Of a stretch of 64,000 nucleotides of DNA, positions 46,425 through 55,876 are shown in pieces. The stretch is from G963665085 sp963665085. GTDB lineage: Bacteria; Bacteroidota; Bacteroidia; Bacteroidales; JAAAOM01. The DNA lies in contig CAXXXS010000002.1 in the NCBI GenBank assembly GCA_963665085.2, positions 1,488,001-1,552,000 of the forward strand. The letters are read 5' to 3'. The notes beneath the pieces are model-generated. The model was given only the letters and a program-made list of their open reading frames with translations, did not search any database and was not told where the DNA came from. A program made the translations under genes and the position numbers. Position 1 is the first letter of the stretch. The number at the start of each line of letters is the position of its first letter.

Positions 46425-47483
46425 TCATTTTTTAATATACCCAACCTCCCTATAATATCTCTCAGCACCGGGATGTAATGGAACGCCAAAGTTACTCCAA
46501 ACAGTATTAGAATCATAGGTATAAATCCGAATAAACCATTTTAATGCTGCTCTGTTTTCATCCATCGCTTTGGCCAATTCGTAAGCTACCTGATCGGGAG
46601 TATCATCCCTGGCAAATACAGCTTCCCCGGATCTCCCAAGGGTTTTTATTCTTCTATTGATCCCATTTAACATATCATTCTGCACCTCAATAAATTCAGC
46701 ATCAACATTTGAAGCCTTTACTATCTCCAGAATTTCTTTTGAAGGCTCCCAGAAATACAAATCAAATTTCTCGCTTAACGTCGTCCAGTATGATGATTCA
46801 ATATTGTTACTGGGAGAAGCTAAAAAACCTCCCATTATATCAAAATCCCCGTTTAACGCATCTGACATAGAAACCCTGGCATTTCCGCCCCATGCTTTGA
46901 TATCATCGGGAGTTATTCCATAATGTTGTAAAATAATAGAAATACTTCCATCAGTATCAAAAATACGAACAGGTAATTGATCTTCGATTATCTGTTCTAT
47001 AGTTGTAACATCAAATTCTTTTCGTGAAGCTATTAAAAAATAAAACGGATCCTCAATTTTAGCTATCAAACGAAGATTTTTATATGGGTCACCAAACTTA
47101 CCACCGGCATATGCATCAGCAAGGAACGCACTGGAAGTGATACCAAAATCCACCGGGGCATTAAGACGATATATTGTTCCATCTTCAAGATTAGCCTCAT
47201 CAAGCGCCGGTGGAAATTCATTATTTGCAACAATCCTGGGGCCATGAATCCGATTACAATTCCGACATATCAACACAGAGTAACCATAGGGTTCCATCGA
47301 CTCCTTTACAAAATCAGCCAACTCGCCCCACGGACATCCAGCTTCGCAAGCTCCGGCTACTACGGGTCTTTTTACATCCCAACCTGTCTTTCCAACATCT
47401 ATTGTTTCTTGTCCGTTTAACTGAAAAAATTCTAAGAACAATATAAGTACCATTAAGAAACCTGTAATTCTTTTAAATGACAT
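46425..47483 (-). CDS. TAXI-family TRAP-type solute-binding protein (orphan)
   Basis: A 352-residue exported binding protein; signal peptide ends 'FQLNGQ'. The family end 'GVPLHPGAERYYREVGYIKK' and the central 'DFGITSSAFLADAYAGG' match TAXI-type (TRAP-associated extracytoplasmic) receptors, which bind small organic acids. A cysteine-rich 'GACEAGCPWGE...CRNCN' stretch near residues 42-80 is unusual. No TRAP membrane subunits are in the window, so it may partner a transporter elsewhere, a regulator, or act alone. It is placed between the MBL-fold protein and a carboxylesterase. Confidence 0.75.
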   Translation of the reverse strand: MSFKRITGFLMVLILFLEFFQLNGQETIDVGKTGWDVKRPVVAGACEAGCPWGELADFVKESMEPYGYSVLICRNCNRIHGPRIVANNEFPPALDEANLEDGTIYRLNAPVDFGITSSAFLADAYAGGKFGDPYKNLRLIAKIEDPFYFLIASRKEFDVTTIEQIIEDQLPVRIFDTDGSISIILQHYGITPDDIKAWGGNARVSMSDALNGDFDIMGGFLASPSNNIESSYWTTLSEKFDLYFWEPSKEILEIVKASNVDAEFIEVQNDMLNGINRRIKTLGRSGEAVFARDDTPDQVAYELAKAMDENRAALKWFIRIYTYDSNTVWSNFGVPLHPGAERYYREVGYIKK

Positions 47484-47570
47484 AACAACTGGCTCAATTT
47501 ATTTTCGTTTATAAAAGATTATTTAAATATACAAGAGGAAATATTATTCTCCCCTTGTATATCACAACAA

Positions 47571-49244
47571 CTAGAACATACTTGAGCGAGGTACAGAGGT
47601 TGCTATTTCAATTAACTCTTTATCATGATGATGTCTGAGTTCTGATTCATTATCAAAAAGCATGGTAGCGCCACTTTCATCTGTATAAGGTTCCCACTGT
47701 GGCATTAAATCATTATTTGGATCACCGGTCCATGCGAAAGTTGACCAGGTTTTACTTAACTTTTCTGCTAATGCATAAGCCTCAGGCGTTCCTCCATTAT
47801 ATTCTTCGGTTCGCTCTATATTATTAAATACAAATGCTATTTCCATACAATGGCTTGATTTCAACATTCCATCTAAGTGTGGTGCATTCCATTTAAACAC
47901 ATAATTATAAACAGGAGCGCCACCACTTACGGATGATTTTAATTTTACAAAATTCATTAACATCGGACGAAACATCATATCGACACCTAACATGTCTGAT
48001 GGCATGTTATAATTCGGATAAGCACTTTTAAATGCTGCAACATAAGCATCGGTTTTATCCCCATATGTCTTTTTCAAGTTTTCGATAACTGTAGCCTCAT
48101 CAGCATGAAGCAGATCATTACCTCCAAATGAGCCAAACTCAACCTCATTTGAACCAATAATAACAGGGATGTCTTTAGCTAAATCTTCTGCTCCTGGATC
48201 ACCAGGCTGCAACGGAATAAATTCACCATCACAAGAAGGAGACCAACCAAGACCACTAATTCCCTGGCCTGCCAATGATGCAATAGCTCGATTACCAGCT
48301 GCCAGTAACTCATCGTAAGGAACGTCTTTCAATTTACCCACTTCGCTTTTTGATAATCCCAATTCTTTTAAAACAGCCAAACCAATTTTTTGAGTTGCTG
48401 CTTTTTCTGTATACTTTCCAGCAACACCACTTTGCATAATCGCTTTATGAAATAGTCCCTTTGCTGAAGGAGTATACATCATCGTTGCAACTTTTCCACC
48501 ACCACCAGACTGACCAAAAATGGTAACATTTCCTGGATCTCCTCCAAAATTTGTTATGTTATTGTGTACCCATTCCAGAGCAGCAACAACATCCATCATA
48601 CCTACATTGGCAGATTTTGCGTATTTATCATCAACAGCAGATAAATCAAGAAAACCAAGAACATTCAATCGGTGATTTATAGAAACAACCACAACATCAC
48701 CTGTACGGCTTAAGTTTTCACCATCATAACTTGGTAATTCGCAAGAAGAGCCGGCAGTGTAACCACCTCCGTGCAACCAAACCATTACCGGACGTTTTTT
48801 ACCATCAGACAATGAAGGAGACCAAACATTTAAATTCATACAATCTTCTTCTTTCATAAACCAGAAGTTGTGTTGTTGGGCAAATTCCATTTCATCTGCC
48901 AGAATCATTGAAGCAACATTAATTGGACAAACGGGACCATATGATCTAGAGCTTCTAACACCTTCCCATGGCTCTGGCTTTTCTGGAGGCATAAATCTTT
49001 CTGCTTTTGCATAAGGAATTCCTTTAAAATTAAAAACACCTTTGTGAACATATCCAATCACATCACCAGACTCTGTAGAAGTTCGAGCCGCCTCGCTATT
49101 TGCTATCATTGGATGAGAACCAGGAGTTAAATTTGGATCAGCACTTGTAGATCCCGTACCTCCGTTTTGGCATGATGAAAGTATTATAACACCAACACCT
49201 GCAAGGAATAAAACCTTGTTTAATCTTCTTCTCATTTTTTGCAT
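47571..49244 (-). CDS. Type B carboxylesterase lipoprotein
   Basis: A 557-residue esterase with a lipoprotein signal (lipobox LSSC, Cys25); the start may be the ATG at 49244 or at 49235 just before the basic residues. Ser246 in GQSGGGG, acidic residue in 'GSNEVEFGS' and His in 'KSSHCMEIAFVFNN' complete a carboxylesterase triad; 'WLHGGGYTAG' is the oxyanion hole. It lies 10 bp after the GH3 gene and 87 bp before the TAXI gene. Its motifs (RPVMVWLHGGGYT, GQSGGG, HC-plus-FNN) are shared with the Tat-exported esterases at 51731 and 57360, so the three form a subfamily apart from 1551. Confidence 0.88.
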   Translation of the reverse strand: MQKMRRRLNKVLFLAGVGVIILSSCQNGGTGSTSADPNLTPGSHPMIANSEAARTSTESGDVIGYVHKGVFNFKGIPYAKAERFMPPEKPEPWEGVRSSRSYGPVCPINVASMILADEMEFAQQHNFWFMKEEDCMNLNVWSPSLSDGKKRPVMVWLHGGGYTAGSSCELPSYDGENLSRTGDVVVVSINHRLNVLGFLDLSAVDDKYAKSANVGMMDVVAALEWVHNNITNFGGDPGNVTIFGQSGGGGKVATMMYTPSAKGLFHKAIMQSGVAGKYTEKAATQKIGLAVLKELGLSKSEVGKLKDVPYDELLAAGNRAIASLAGQGISGLGWSPSCDGEFIPLQPGDPGAEDLAKDIPVIIGSNEVEFGSFGGNDLLHADEATVIENLKKTYGDKTDAYVAAFKSAYPNYNMPSDMLGVDMMFRPMLMNFVKLKSSVSGGAPVYNYVFKWNAPHLDGMLKSSHCMEIAFVFNNIERTEEYNGGTPEAYALAEKLSKTWSTFAWTGDPNNDLMPQWEPYTDESGATMLFDNESELRHHHDKELIEIATSVPRSSMF

Positions 49245-49254
49245 TTGTTTAAAT

Positions 49255-51462
49255 TTAATTAATGTTTATCGTAGTTTTCAATTTAATATTATCTGACGCT
49301 GAACCGACTAAAAGAATTACCTCTCCTTTCTCTAGTTCATACTGATTTGTATTTTCATTCCAATATTGAAGTTCATCAACTTTAACCGGAATTTCTATTG
49401 TTTCTGTTTCTCCTCTCTTAACATTGATTCTTTTAAATCCTTTTAGTTCTTTTATTGGTCTGGTAACTTTCGAATCAGGATATTGTGCATATACCTGAAC
49501 AACTTCGTCTCCATCAAACTCCCCAGAATTTTTTACATCAACCTGAACGTTAATAATATCACCGCTTTTGAATTTTGATTTGTTTACTTCGAGATTGCTA
49601 TATTCAAAATCTGTATAACTTAGTCCATAACCAAAGGCATACAAAGGTTCTTTCTCGAAATACATGTATGTTCTTCCGTTTCGTATATTGTAATCCATCA
49701 TGTATGGAAGCTGATCCAAATCTTTAGGCCAGGTTTGTACCAGTCTGCCAGCAGGATTATACTCACCAAAAACCACATTAGCGACTGCATTTCCTTGTTC
49801 TTGCGCCGCATGGGTAATATGCAATATAGCAGGGACATTTTCATTGCTCCAGTTTATTGAATAAGGAAAGCTTGAAATCAATACAACAATTGTATTTGGA
49901 TTAGCTGCATAAACTTCCTTCACCAAATCTTCAGAAGGCAAATCAATTGATTGGCGATCCCTTCCTTCTCTCCCATCTCCACACTCTAGACAGGGTTTAG
50001 TTGAGAGATCATCATTAAATGCTGTTCCTAATTTTGATGGTTCTGTCCCACACATCGGATCATTTCCTATAACAACAATCGCAAGATCTGATGATTTAGC
50101 AGCTTCAACGGCTGCATTGTATTCGTTATTTTCAGCATAATTAACCTTAATATTTTGGCCTACCTTAGCTTTAATGCCGTCTAAAATACTTACTGCATAA
50201 GGAGTCGTGCCACTATAGAAGTCAAAAAGAACTTTTGAGGATTTGGGCCCAATTACTGCTATTGAACTTAATTTTTGTTTACTGAGCGGTAATAGATTGT
50301 CTTGATTTTTTAATAATACAATAGATTCTTCAGCAACTTTTAAGGCAATACCTTTATGTTTTTCTGTGTTCCATGGTTCTGGTCCGTTTTCTCCACTAAT
50401 TTTAGTATATGGATTATTCTCTTTTGGATCTAACAATCCCAACTTGATGGTTGTTTTAAGCTTTCCTCTTATTGCTGCGTCAAAATCTTTTTCAGTAAGC
50501 AATCTCTTTTCAAGCCCAAGTCTTAATAACGAATCAACGTTACCGAATTCAAGATAGTTATTCATGCCCAACTTAAGAGAAGCAGCAAAAGCCTCTTCGA
50601 GTGTCTCCATGTATTTATGACCGTTTACAATCGTTGTGATAGCTCCGGCATCAGAAGTAACTATCCAGTCAGCTCCCCACTCGTTCTTCACAACATCGCG
50701 TAATACTGGGTTAACATGCATCGGAACTCCATTCCATGCATTATAAGCTGCCATATAAGAATACGCTCCTCCTTGTGTAAATCCCATCATAAAAGGTTTT
50801 GAATAATATTCGCGCATTAACCTGACATCAAAATCAGAAGAAGAACGCCCCCTTGTAGTTTCATTACTGTTTGCAAACACATGTTTTAATAAAGATGCAG
50901 CTTGCCAATAGTTCGGATCGTTTCCCTGCATTCCTTTTATATATGAAACGACCATTGTTCCTGTTAAGAATGCATCTTCACTAAAACTTTCATCGTTTCT
51001 GCCCCATCGTGGATCACGCGCAAGATCTGAAGTTGGGCCCCATAAAACAAGATTGTTCCTTTCGTATTTATCTGTTTGGGTGACATATCTGGCTTCATAC
51101 CCAACAACTTCACCTGCCTTTTTTATTAAATCCGGATCCCATGTTGATCCCATTCCATAAACCTGACAAAATGATGTAGTTGGAACAATCTTCCCTCCTC
51201 CCATCAGACTTCTGATAACAGTCTGATGAATACCTTCAGCGCCACCTGCCGATGGAATTCCCAAGCGTTCCACCTTCGATGAAAGAATGTATGTTATTTT
51301 TTCGTCAAGAGTCATCAAAGAGACAATATTATCAACTCTCTTCTCCATATCCAATGAAGGATCCTGAAAAGGATATTTACTTTGTGAAGAAACTTTGGGC
51401 TCAAAAAAAATTAAAAAAGTTAAAATTAGAATAGTAGATAATCTATAGTTAGTTGATTTCAT
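49255..51462 (-). CDS. GH3 beta-glycosidase
   Basis: A 735-residue exported GH3 enzyme; signal peptide ends 'FEPKVSSQ'. The nucleophile is Asp271 in 'WIVTSDAGAIT'. The TIM barrel is followed by the alpha/beta sandwich ('ESIVLLKNQDNLLPL') and a C-terminal fibronectin-III-like domain ('YGLSYTDFEYSNLEV', 'VQVDVKNSGEFDGDEVVQVY'). Likely a beta-glucosidase or beta-xylosidase; exact specificity cannot be told. It heads the lower right-hand operon, 268 bp from the Tat esterase gene upstream. Confidence 0.9.
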   Translation of the reverse strand: MKSTNYRLSTILILTFLIFFEPKVSSQSKYPFQDPSLDMEKRVDNIVSLMTLDEKITYILSSKVERLGIPSAGGAEGIHQTVIRSLMGGGKIVPTTSFCQVYGMGSTWDPDLIKKAGEVVGYEARYVTQTDKYERNNLVLWGPTSDLARDPRWGRNDESFSEDAFLTGTMVVSYIKGMQGNDPNYWQAASLLKHVFANSNETTRGRSSSDFDVRLMREYYSKPFMMGFTQGGAYSYMAAYNAWNGVPMHVNPVLRDVVKNEWGADWIVTSDAGAITTIVNGHKYMETLEEAFAASLKLGMNNYLEFGNVDSLLRLGLEKRLLTEKDFDAAIRGKLKTTIKLGLLDPKENNPYTKISGENGPEPWNTEKHKGIALKVAEESIVLLKNQDNLLPLSKQKLSSIAVIGPKSSKVLFDFYSGTTPYAVSILDGIKAKVGQNIKVNYAENNEYNAAVEAAKSSDLAIVVIGNDPMCGTEPSKLGTAFNDDLSTKPCLECGDGREGRDRQSIDLPSEDLVKEVYAANPNTIVVLISSFPYSINWSNENVPAILHITHAAQEQGNAVANVVFGEYNPAGRLVQTWPKDLDQLPYMMDYNIRNGRTYMYFEKEPLYAFGYGLSYTDFEYSNLEVNKSKFKSGDIINVQVDVKNSGEFDGDEVVQVYAQYPDSKVTRPIKELKGFKRINVKRGETETIEIPVKVDELQYWNENTNQYELEKGEVILLVGSASDNIKLKTTININ

Positions 51463-51564
51463 TTTACTGGTTTTAGATAGAGTTTATTTTAAAATAAGTT
51501 CTGGATAAATATTAGATTACACTTAGTTAATACAGTCATTAACAATAGCAAACCTTTCAACAAC

Positions 51565-51703
51565 GACCCCTAAATCCCCTCAGAGGGGACTTCCGGAAAT
51601 CGAAACGTTACGATTGCCCCCTTTAAGGGCATAGTCGTCAAGCTAAAAGATGTAAAGAGTAATTTAGCATAAGAGGAAAAGTGCTCTTCTTAACCCCTTA
51701 TGC
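51565..51703. repeat. Intergenic palindromic repeat cluster
   Basis: The 268-bp gap 51463-51730 contains a 'CCCCTAAATCCCCT..AGGGGACTT' element (51565-51592), a type seen again at 57091-57124, an AATCG/CGATT repeat near 51598, and an outer hairpin AGCATAAG/CTTATGCT (51667-51703) enclosing AAGAG/CTCTT. No coding content; the terminal hairpin may end the upstream esterase transcript. Confidence 0.5.
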
Positions 51704-51730
51704 TGATATAATAGTAATCAAGAATAGATC

Positions 51731-53416
51731 CTAAATTAATTCCCTTCCTTCTTTGTCTGGATCGTTTTTAACCTCACAGACATCATTAAGAATCATTGTT
51801 TCTCCGTTCTCCGCAGTGAATTCCGGCCATTCAGGAAGTGTTTCACAATTTGGATTTCCGGTCTTCATAAACTGAAGTAAAGCATCAGACATTTTCGCTC
51901 CCAGTTTTCTTGGACGGCTACCTCCTCCTGTATGTGTAATCATCAGGTCTGTGTTATTAAACCAGAAACAAATATCAAGACAGTGGAAAGCCCTCATTCG
52001 TCCATTAAACATTGGTGGTTCCCAACCAAACCAAGCAACATATACCGGTGATCCCTGATTTAATTTTGCATTTGCAGTGCTAACAACACTTGATCGATTG
52101 CTTGAAATTAATGTCAATACTTCATAAGGAGTTGCATCAGGGAAAACTTTTGCATATGCGTCATAGATTTCAGGCGCTTTGTCTCCAAAACCTCCTCTAA
52201 ATCCTGCTCTCTCTTTAAGCATTTCTTTTGCTTCATCAGCTGACATTTTCTCAAGCTCAGGCATCGTTCTAGACATTCCCCATTCATGAAAGGTTGTACA
52301 TAACATCATCGGGACATCCGAAGAAACACCAGTTGCTTCAGAATAAAATGTCCCTTTTGGAATATTAACGCCATCAGCAACAGGAGCAAATCCCATACGC
52401 ATTAGTCCACTGCTACCTATTTCTTCTGTTAACTTTTGACTAGCTTTATTAGCAATTAAAATATACTCTTTCCAGGGCAATTCTTGTAATTTATCTATTT
52501 CAGATGGTTTAAGCCCTGCTTCCTTCACTACATATTCTCCCAGTTTTTGGGCATATTCCTGATCCATTGCTTGTGTTGTAGAACCACTTAATGGAACTGC
52601 TTTATGAACTAATCCGGCTGATTTTGGCATAGCTGCAACAGTACAAACTTTTGCTCCACCGCCTGATTGTCCCATTATGGTTACATTACCAGGATCTCCA
52701 CCAAAATTCACAATGTTTTCTTTTACCCATTCCAGAGCAGCAATCATATCAAGTGCACCAACATTACCTGAATCTTTGTATTTTTCTCCTCCTACTCCAG
52801 AAAGATCGGTAAAACCAATAGGTCCTAACCTATGATTGATGGAAACAAATACTACATCTCCTTTTTTACTTAGATTCTCTCCCATGTAACCATCTTGTTC
52901 AATTCCGTTACCATTGGTATATCCACCACCATGTAACCAAACAAGTACAGGACGTTTTTTCCCATCAGCTATCGCTGGAGTCCAAACATTAAGCTTTAAG
53001 CAATCTTCACTAACATCATCATAATTCCAATGATCAACAAAAGATGAATACGCATTAGCATAACGGTTATCCATAATCTGGGGAGCTGTATTTCCCCACC
53101 AAACTGTAGGAAGAACTTCATCCCATGGCTCTGGTTTTTGAGGAGGCATAAACCTGTTTTTACCACTTGTATCAGCACCATAAGGGATTCCCCGGAATTG
53201 ATAAATATCACGAAGGATAAAACCTTTTACTTTTCCATAAACTGTCTCGGCAATAGCAATATCATCGCCAATAAATAGAATTTGTTCATCATCACTTTCA
53301 GCAGTGTTGTCACTACTCTGTGGAGCACAAGAAGCTAAAGGAAGAGTTGCAGCAAGACCAAATCCAGCTGTACCCGCACTTAGCGTTTGAAAAAAATTTC
53401 TTCTGTTTGTTTTCAT
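51731..53416 (-). CDS. Tat-exported type B carboxylesterase
   Basis: A 561-residue esterase. The N-terminus 'MKTNRRNFFQTLSAGTAG' is a twin-arginine signal, followed by a possible lipobox LASC (Cys30), so it is folded before export. Ser251 in GQSGGG, an acidic residue in 'CTTFHEWGM' and His in 'RAFHCLDICFWFNN' are the triad candidates. It is closely related to 57360-59039: signal, 'YGADTSGKNRFMPPQKPEPW' and the C-terminal block agree almost word for word, so they are duplicates. It follows the esterase at 53428 by 11 bp. Confidence 0.9.
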   Translation of the reverse strand: MKTNRRNFFQTLSAGTAGFGLAATLPLASCAPQSSDNTAESDDEQILFIGDDIAIAETVYGKVKGFILRDIYQFRGIPYGADTSGKNRFMPPQKPEPWDEVLPTVWWGNTAPQIMDNRYANAYSSFVDHWNYDDVSEDCLKLNVWTPAIADGKKRPVLVWLHGGGYTNGNGIEQDGYMGENLSKKGDVVFVSINHRLGPIGFTDLSGVGGEKYKDSGNVGALDMIAALEWVKENIVNFGGDPGNVTIMGQSGGGAKVCTVAAMPKSAGLVHKAVPLSGSTTQAMDQEYAQKLGEYVVKEAGLKPSEIDKLQELPWKEYILIANKASQKLTEEIGSSGLMRMGFAPVADGVNIPKGTFYSEATGVSSDVPMMLCTTFHEWGMSRTMPELEKMSADEAKEMLKERAGFRGGFGDKAPEIYDAYAKVFPDATPYEVLTLISSNRSSVVSTANAKLNQGSPVYVAWFGWEPPMFNGRMRAFHCLDICFWFNNTDLMITHTGGGSRPRKLGAKMSDALLQFMKTGNPNCETLPEWPEFTAENGETMILNDVCEVKNDPDKEGRELI

Positions 53417-53427
53417 GTCTTTTGTAT

Positions 53428-54612
53428 TTAGTTAAATAATCGAGGAGTTAAATCTGTTAAATATTCTCGCCAATTTGCCCAGGTATGGCCACCGCCTGTT
53501 TCAATATACTCATATTGAAATCCATATTCATCAAGCTTTTTTCGAAGATAGATTACACTTTCATACAAAAAGTCGTCTGTCCCGCAATAAAGTCGATATA
53601 ATTTATACCCACTATTTTTCAGGGTTTCAATATTTTGTTCATATTCGTTGTGCCATTTTTTTGTATCAATTCCAAATCTATCCTGCTCAAGAAGTCCCAT
53701 GCTCATTACTCCGTAATAAGCAAAAAGATTAGAATATGCTAAGGCAATTCTTTGCGTTTGCAGGCCTCCCATTGATAAACCGGCTACAGCTCTGTTTTCC
53801 TGGTTGGCAATCACTCTAAAATGCTTTTCAATAAAAGGAATAACATCATTAGCAAGACTACCTTCAAAACTACCGCTTCCCATTCCTAAACTTAATCCTG
53901 TAGCTACAGGTTCTTTTGTTGGTTTTTCGGTTGGTGCAGCTTTATCGGCAGGATTTCCATTGGTCATCACAACAAGCATAGGTTTTGCTTTTCCCTGGGC
54001 TATTAAATTATCCAGAATATAATTTGCTCTTCCTAAGGATGTCCACGCATCTTCATCTCCGCCGCCGCCGTGAAGCAGATAAAGCACCGGATATTTTTCT
54101 TTACTATCCTCATATCCCGGAGGTGTATAAACATACATTCTTCGATTAATTCCCAACGTTTTTGATTCATACCAAAGTTTTGTTAATGAACCATGAGGCA
54201 CATCATTCACTTCAAAGGCATCAGAACCTTTTCCCGGGATAATCAGCGTACTAGCATAACGCATTCCATCCCTCATCGCTTTTGGATTAGCAGGATCAAT
54301 AGCGCTAATCCCATCAATAATGAAAGTATAATGGTACATGGATGGAGTTAAAGGTTTTGTTTTTACGCTCCAGACTCCTTCTCCATTTTTTGTCATTTCC
54401 AGTTTTTCTCCGGGAGACATCCAACTCCCATTTACAATAATACTCTTTGCTGTTTCCGAAAAAACATTAAACGTAATACTGTTATCTTTGGCAATGTCAG
54501 GGGAAATTATCTGAGGCCCTCGTTGCATCTGGATTTCCTGGGCTTTAATAGAAAAACCCGTAAGAACCAGAAAAATTAATACTAATCTTGTTTTCTTAAT
54601 GTTAATCTTCAT
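53428..54612 (-). CDS. CE1-type esterase with N-terminal Ig-like domain
   Basis: A 394-residue secreted esterase; signal peptide ends 'GFSIKAQ'. E-set domain ~40-135, 'DVPHGS' linker, hydrolase domain with Ser280 (GLSMGG), Asp347 ('CGTDDFLYE') and His376 ('GGHTWANW'). It is a tandem duplicate of 54627-55802, 14 bp upstream: the 'WSVKTKPLTPSMYHY' and 'DPANPKAMRDG' blocks are shared, and divergence concentrates between residues ~222 and 255. Confidence 0.9.
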   Translation of the reverse strand: MKINIKKTRLVLIFLVLTGFSIKAQEIQMQRGPQIISPDIAKDNSITFNVFSETAKSIIVNGSWMSPGEKLEMTKNGEGVWSVKTKPLTPSMYHYTFIIDGISAIDPANPKAMRDGMRYASTLIIPGKGSDAFEVNDVPHGSLTKLWYESKTLGINRRMYVYTPPGYEDSKEKYPVLYLLHGGGGDEDAWTSLGRANYILDNLIAQGKAKPMLVVMTNGNPADKAAPTEKPTKEPVATGLSLGMGSGSFEGSLANDVIPFIEKHFRVIANQENRAVAGLSMGGLQTQRIALAYSNLFAYYGVMSMGLLEQDRFGIDTKKWHNEYEQNIETLKNSGYKLYRLYCGTDDFLYESVIYLRKKLDEYGFQYEYIETGGGHTWANWREYLTDLTPRLFN

Positions 54613-54626
54613 AGTTAGTGTTTTAA

Positions 54627-55802
54627 TTATTGAAATAACCGGGGAGTATAATCTGCAAGATAATCACGCCAGTTAGCCCAGGTGTGACCTCCGCCAGTTT
54701 CATTATAAATATATTTAAAATTATTATCATCAAGCTTTTTACGAAGGATTTGAACTCCTTCATAAACAAAATCATCTGTACCGCAAGCAACATAAAAAAG
54801 CTTGTAATTTTTCTTCACTGTTTCAAGGTTCTTGTCATAAGCAGCAATCAGGGGCTTCATTATTTCTTTTAGGTTGTTATCATCTGGATGTAATCCCAGG
54901 CTAAATAATCCCATGTATTTAAATAATGTTGGATTATTCATACTTGCTATTTGTGTATGCAAACAGCCCATAGAAAGACCGGCTATGGCACGGTTGTCAC
55001 TATTTGCAATTACCCTGAAATGTTTTTCTATGTAAGGAATAACATCATTAACCAGGCTATTGGGGAATTTTTCTGTTGCAATTACTAACGAATTATTTAC
55101 AGGAGCAGGTTTCCTATCAGTTATAGAAGCTGTCTGATCAGGATTTCCATTGGTCATAACAACAATCATCGGTTTTGCTTTTCCCTGGGCAATTAAGTTA
55201 TCCAGAATATAATTTGCCCGTCCCAGAGATGTCCATGCATCCTCATCACCACCTCCACCATGAAGCAGGTATAAAACAGGATATTTCTCTTTACTATCTT
55301 CATATCCTGCAGGAGTATAAACATACATTCTCCTGTAAAGCCCTAAAGTGGGTGAGTCATACCATACTTTCGTTACCGTTCCATGAGGAACATCATTTAC
55401 TTCAAATACTTCAGAGTCTTTTCCAGGAATAATCAATGTACTTGCATAGCGTGTCCCATCTCTCATCGCTTTTGGATTTGCAGGATCGATAGCACTTATC
55501 CCATCTATAACAAAATTGTAATGGTACATTGATGGTGTTAAAGGTTTTGTTTTAACACTCCAAACTCCCTCTGCATTTTTAGTCATTTTAAGCGATTCTC
55601 CATAATTCATCCAACTTCCACTGACAGCAATACTTTGAGCATCTTCAGAAAAAATGTTAAACGTAACTGTATTATCTCCTGCAATATCAGGAGAAATAAT
55701 TTGAGGTCCTTGCCGACGTTGAATTTCCTGCGCATGAAGCACAACAGCAGAAAACATCATACTTAGAAAAAATACTGCTAATTTGTTAATTTTTATTTTC
55801 AT
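54627..55802 (-). CDS. CE1-type esterase with N-terminal Ig-like domain
   Basis: A 391-residue secreted esterase; signal peptide ends 'VVLHAQ'. Same two-domain plan as 53428-54612. Ser277 lies in GLSMGC, where all paralogues have GLSMGG or GFSMGG; the core G-x-S-x-G is intact, so activity is expected. Asp344 ('CGTDDFVYE') and His373 ('GGHTWANW') complete the triad. The C-terminal third ('NNPTLFKYMGLFSLGLHPDD') differs from its tandem twin, which may mean a different substrate. Confidence 0.9.
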   Translation of the reverse strand: MKIKINKLAVFFLSMMFSAVVLHAQEIQRRQGPQIISPDIAGDNTVTFNIFSEDAQSIAVSGSWMNYGESLKMTKNAEGVWSVKTKPLTPSMYHYNFVIDGISAIDPANPKAMRDGTRYASTLIIPGKDSEVFEVNDVPHGTVTKVWYDSPTLGLYRRMYVYTPAGYEDSKEKYPVLYLLHGGGGDEDAWTSLGRANYILDNLIAQGKAKPMIVVMTNGNPDQTASITDRKPAPVNNSLVIATEKFPNSLVNDVIPYIEKHFRVIANSDNRAIAGLSMGCLHTQIASMNNPTLFKYMGLFSLGLHPDDNNLKEIMKPLIAAYDKNLETVKKNYKLFYVACGTDDFVYEGVQILRKKLDDNNFKYIYNETGGGHTWANWRDYLADYTPRLFQ

Positions 55803-55876
55803 GTTTTTGATATTTAATAATAGTTATAGTAAAAAATCTTTTTCTAAAATCACCATAAACAACAAGAATCACTAAA

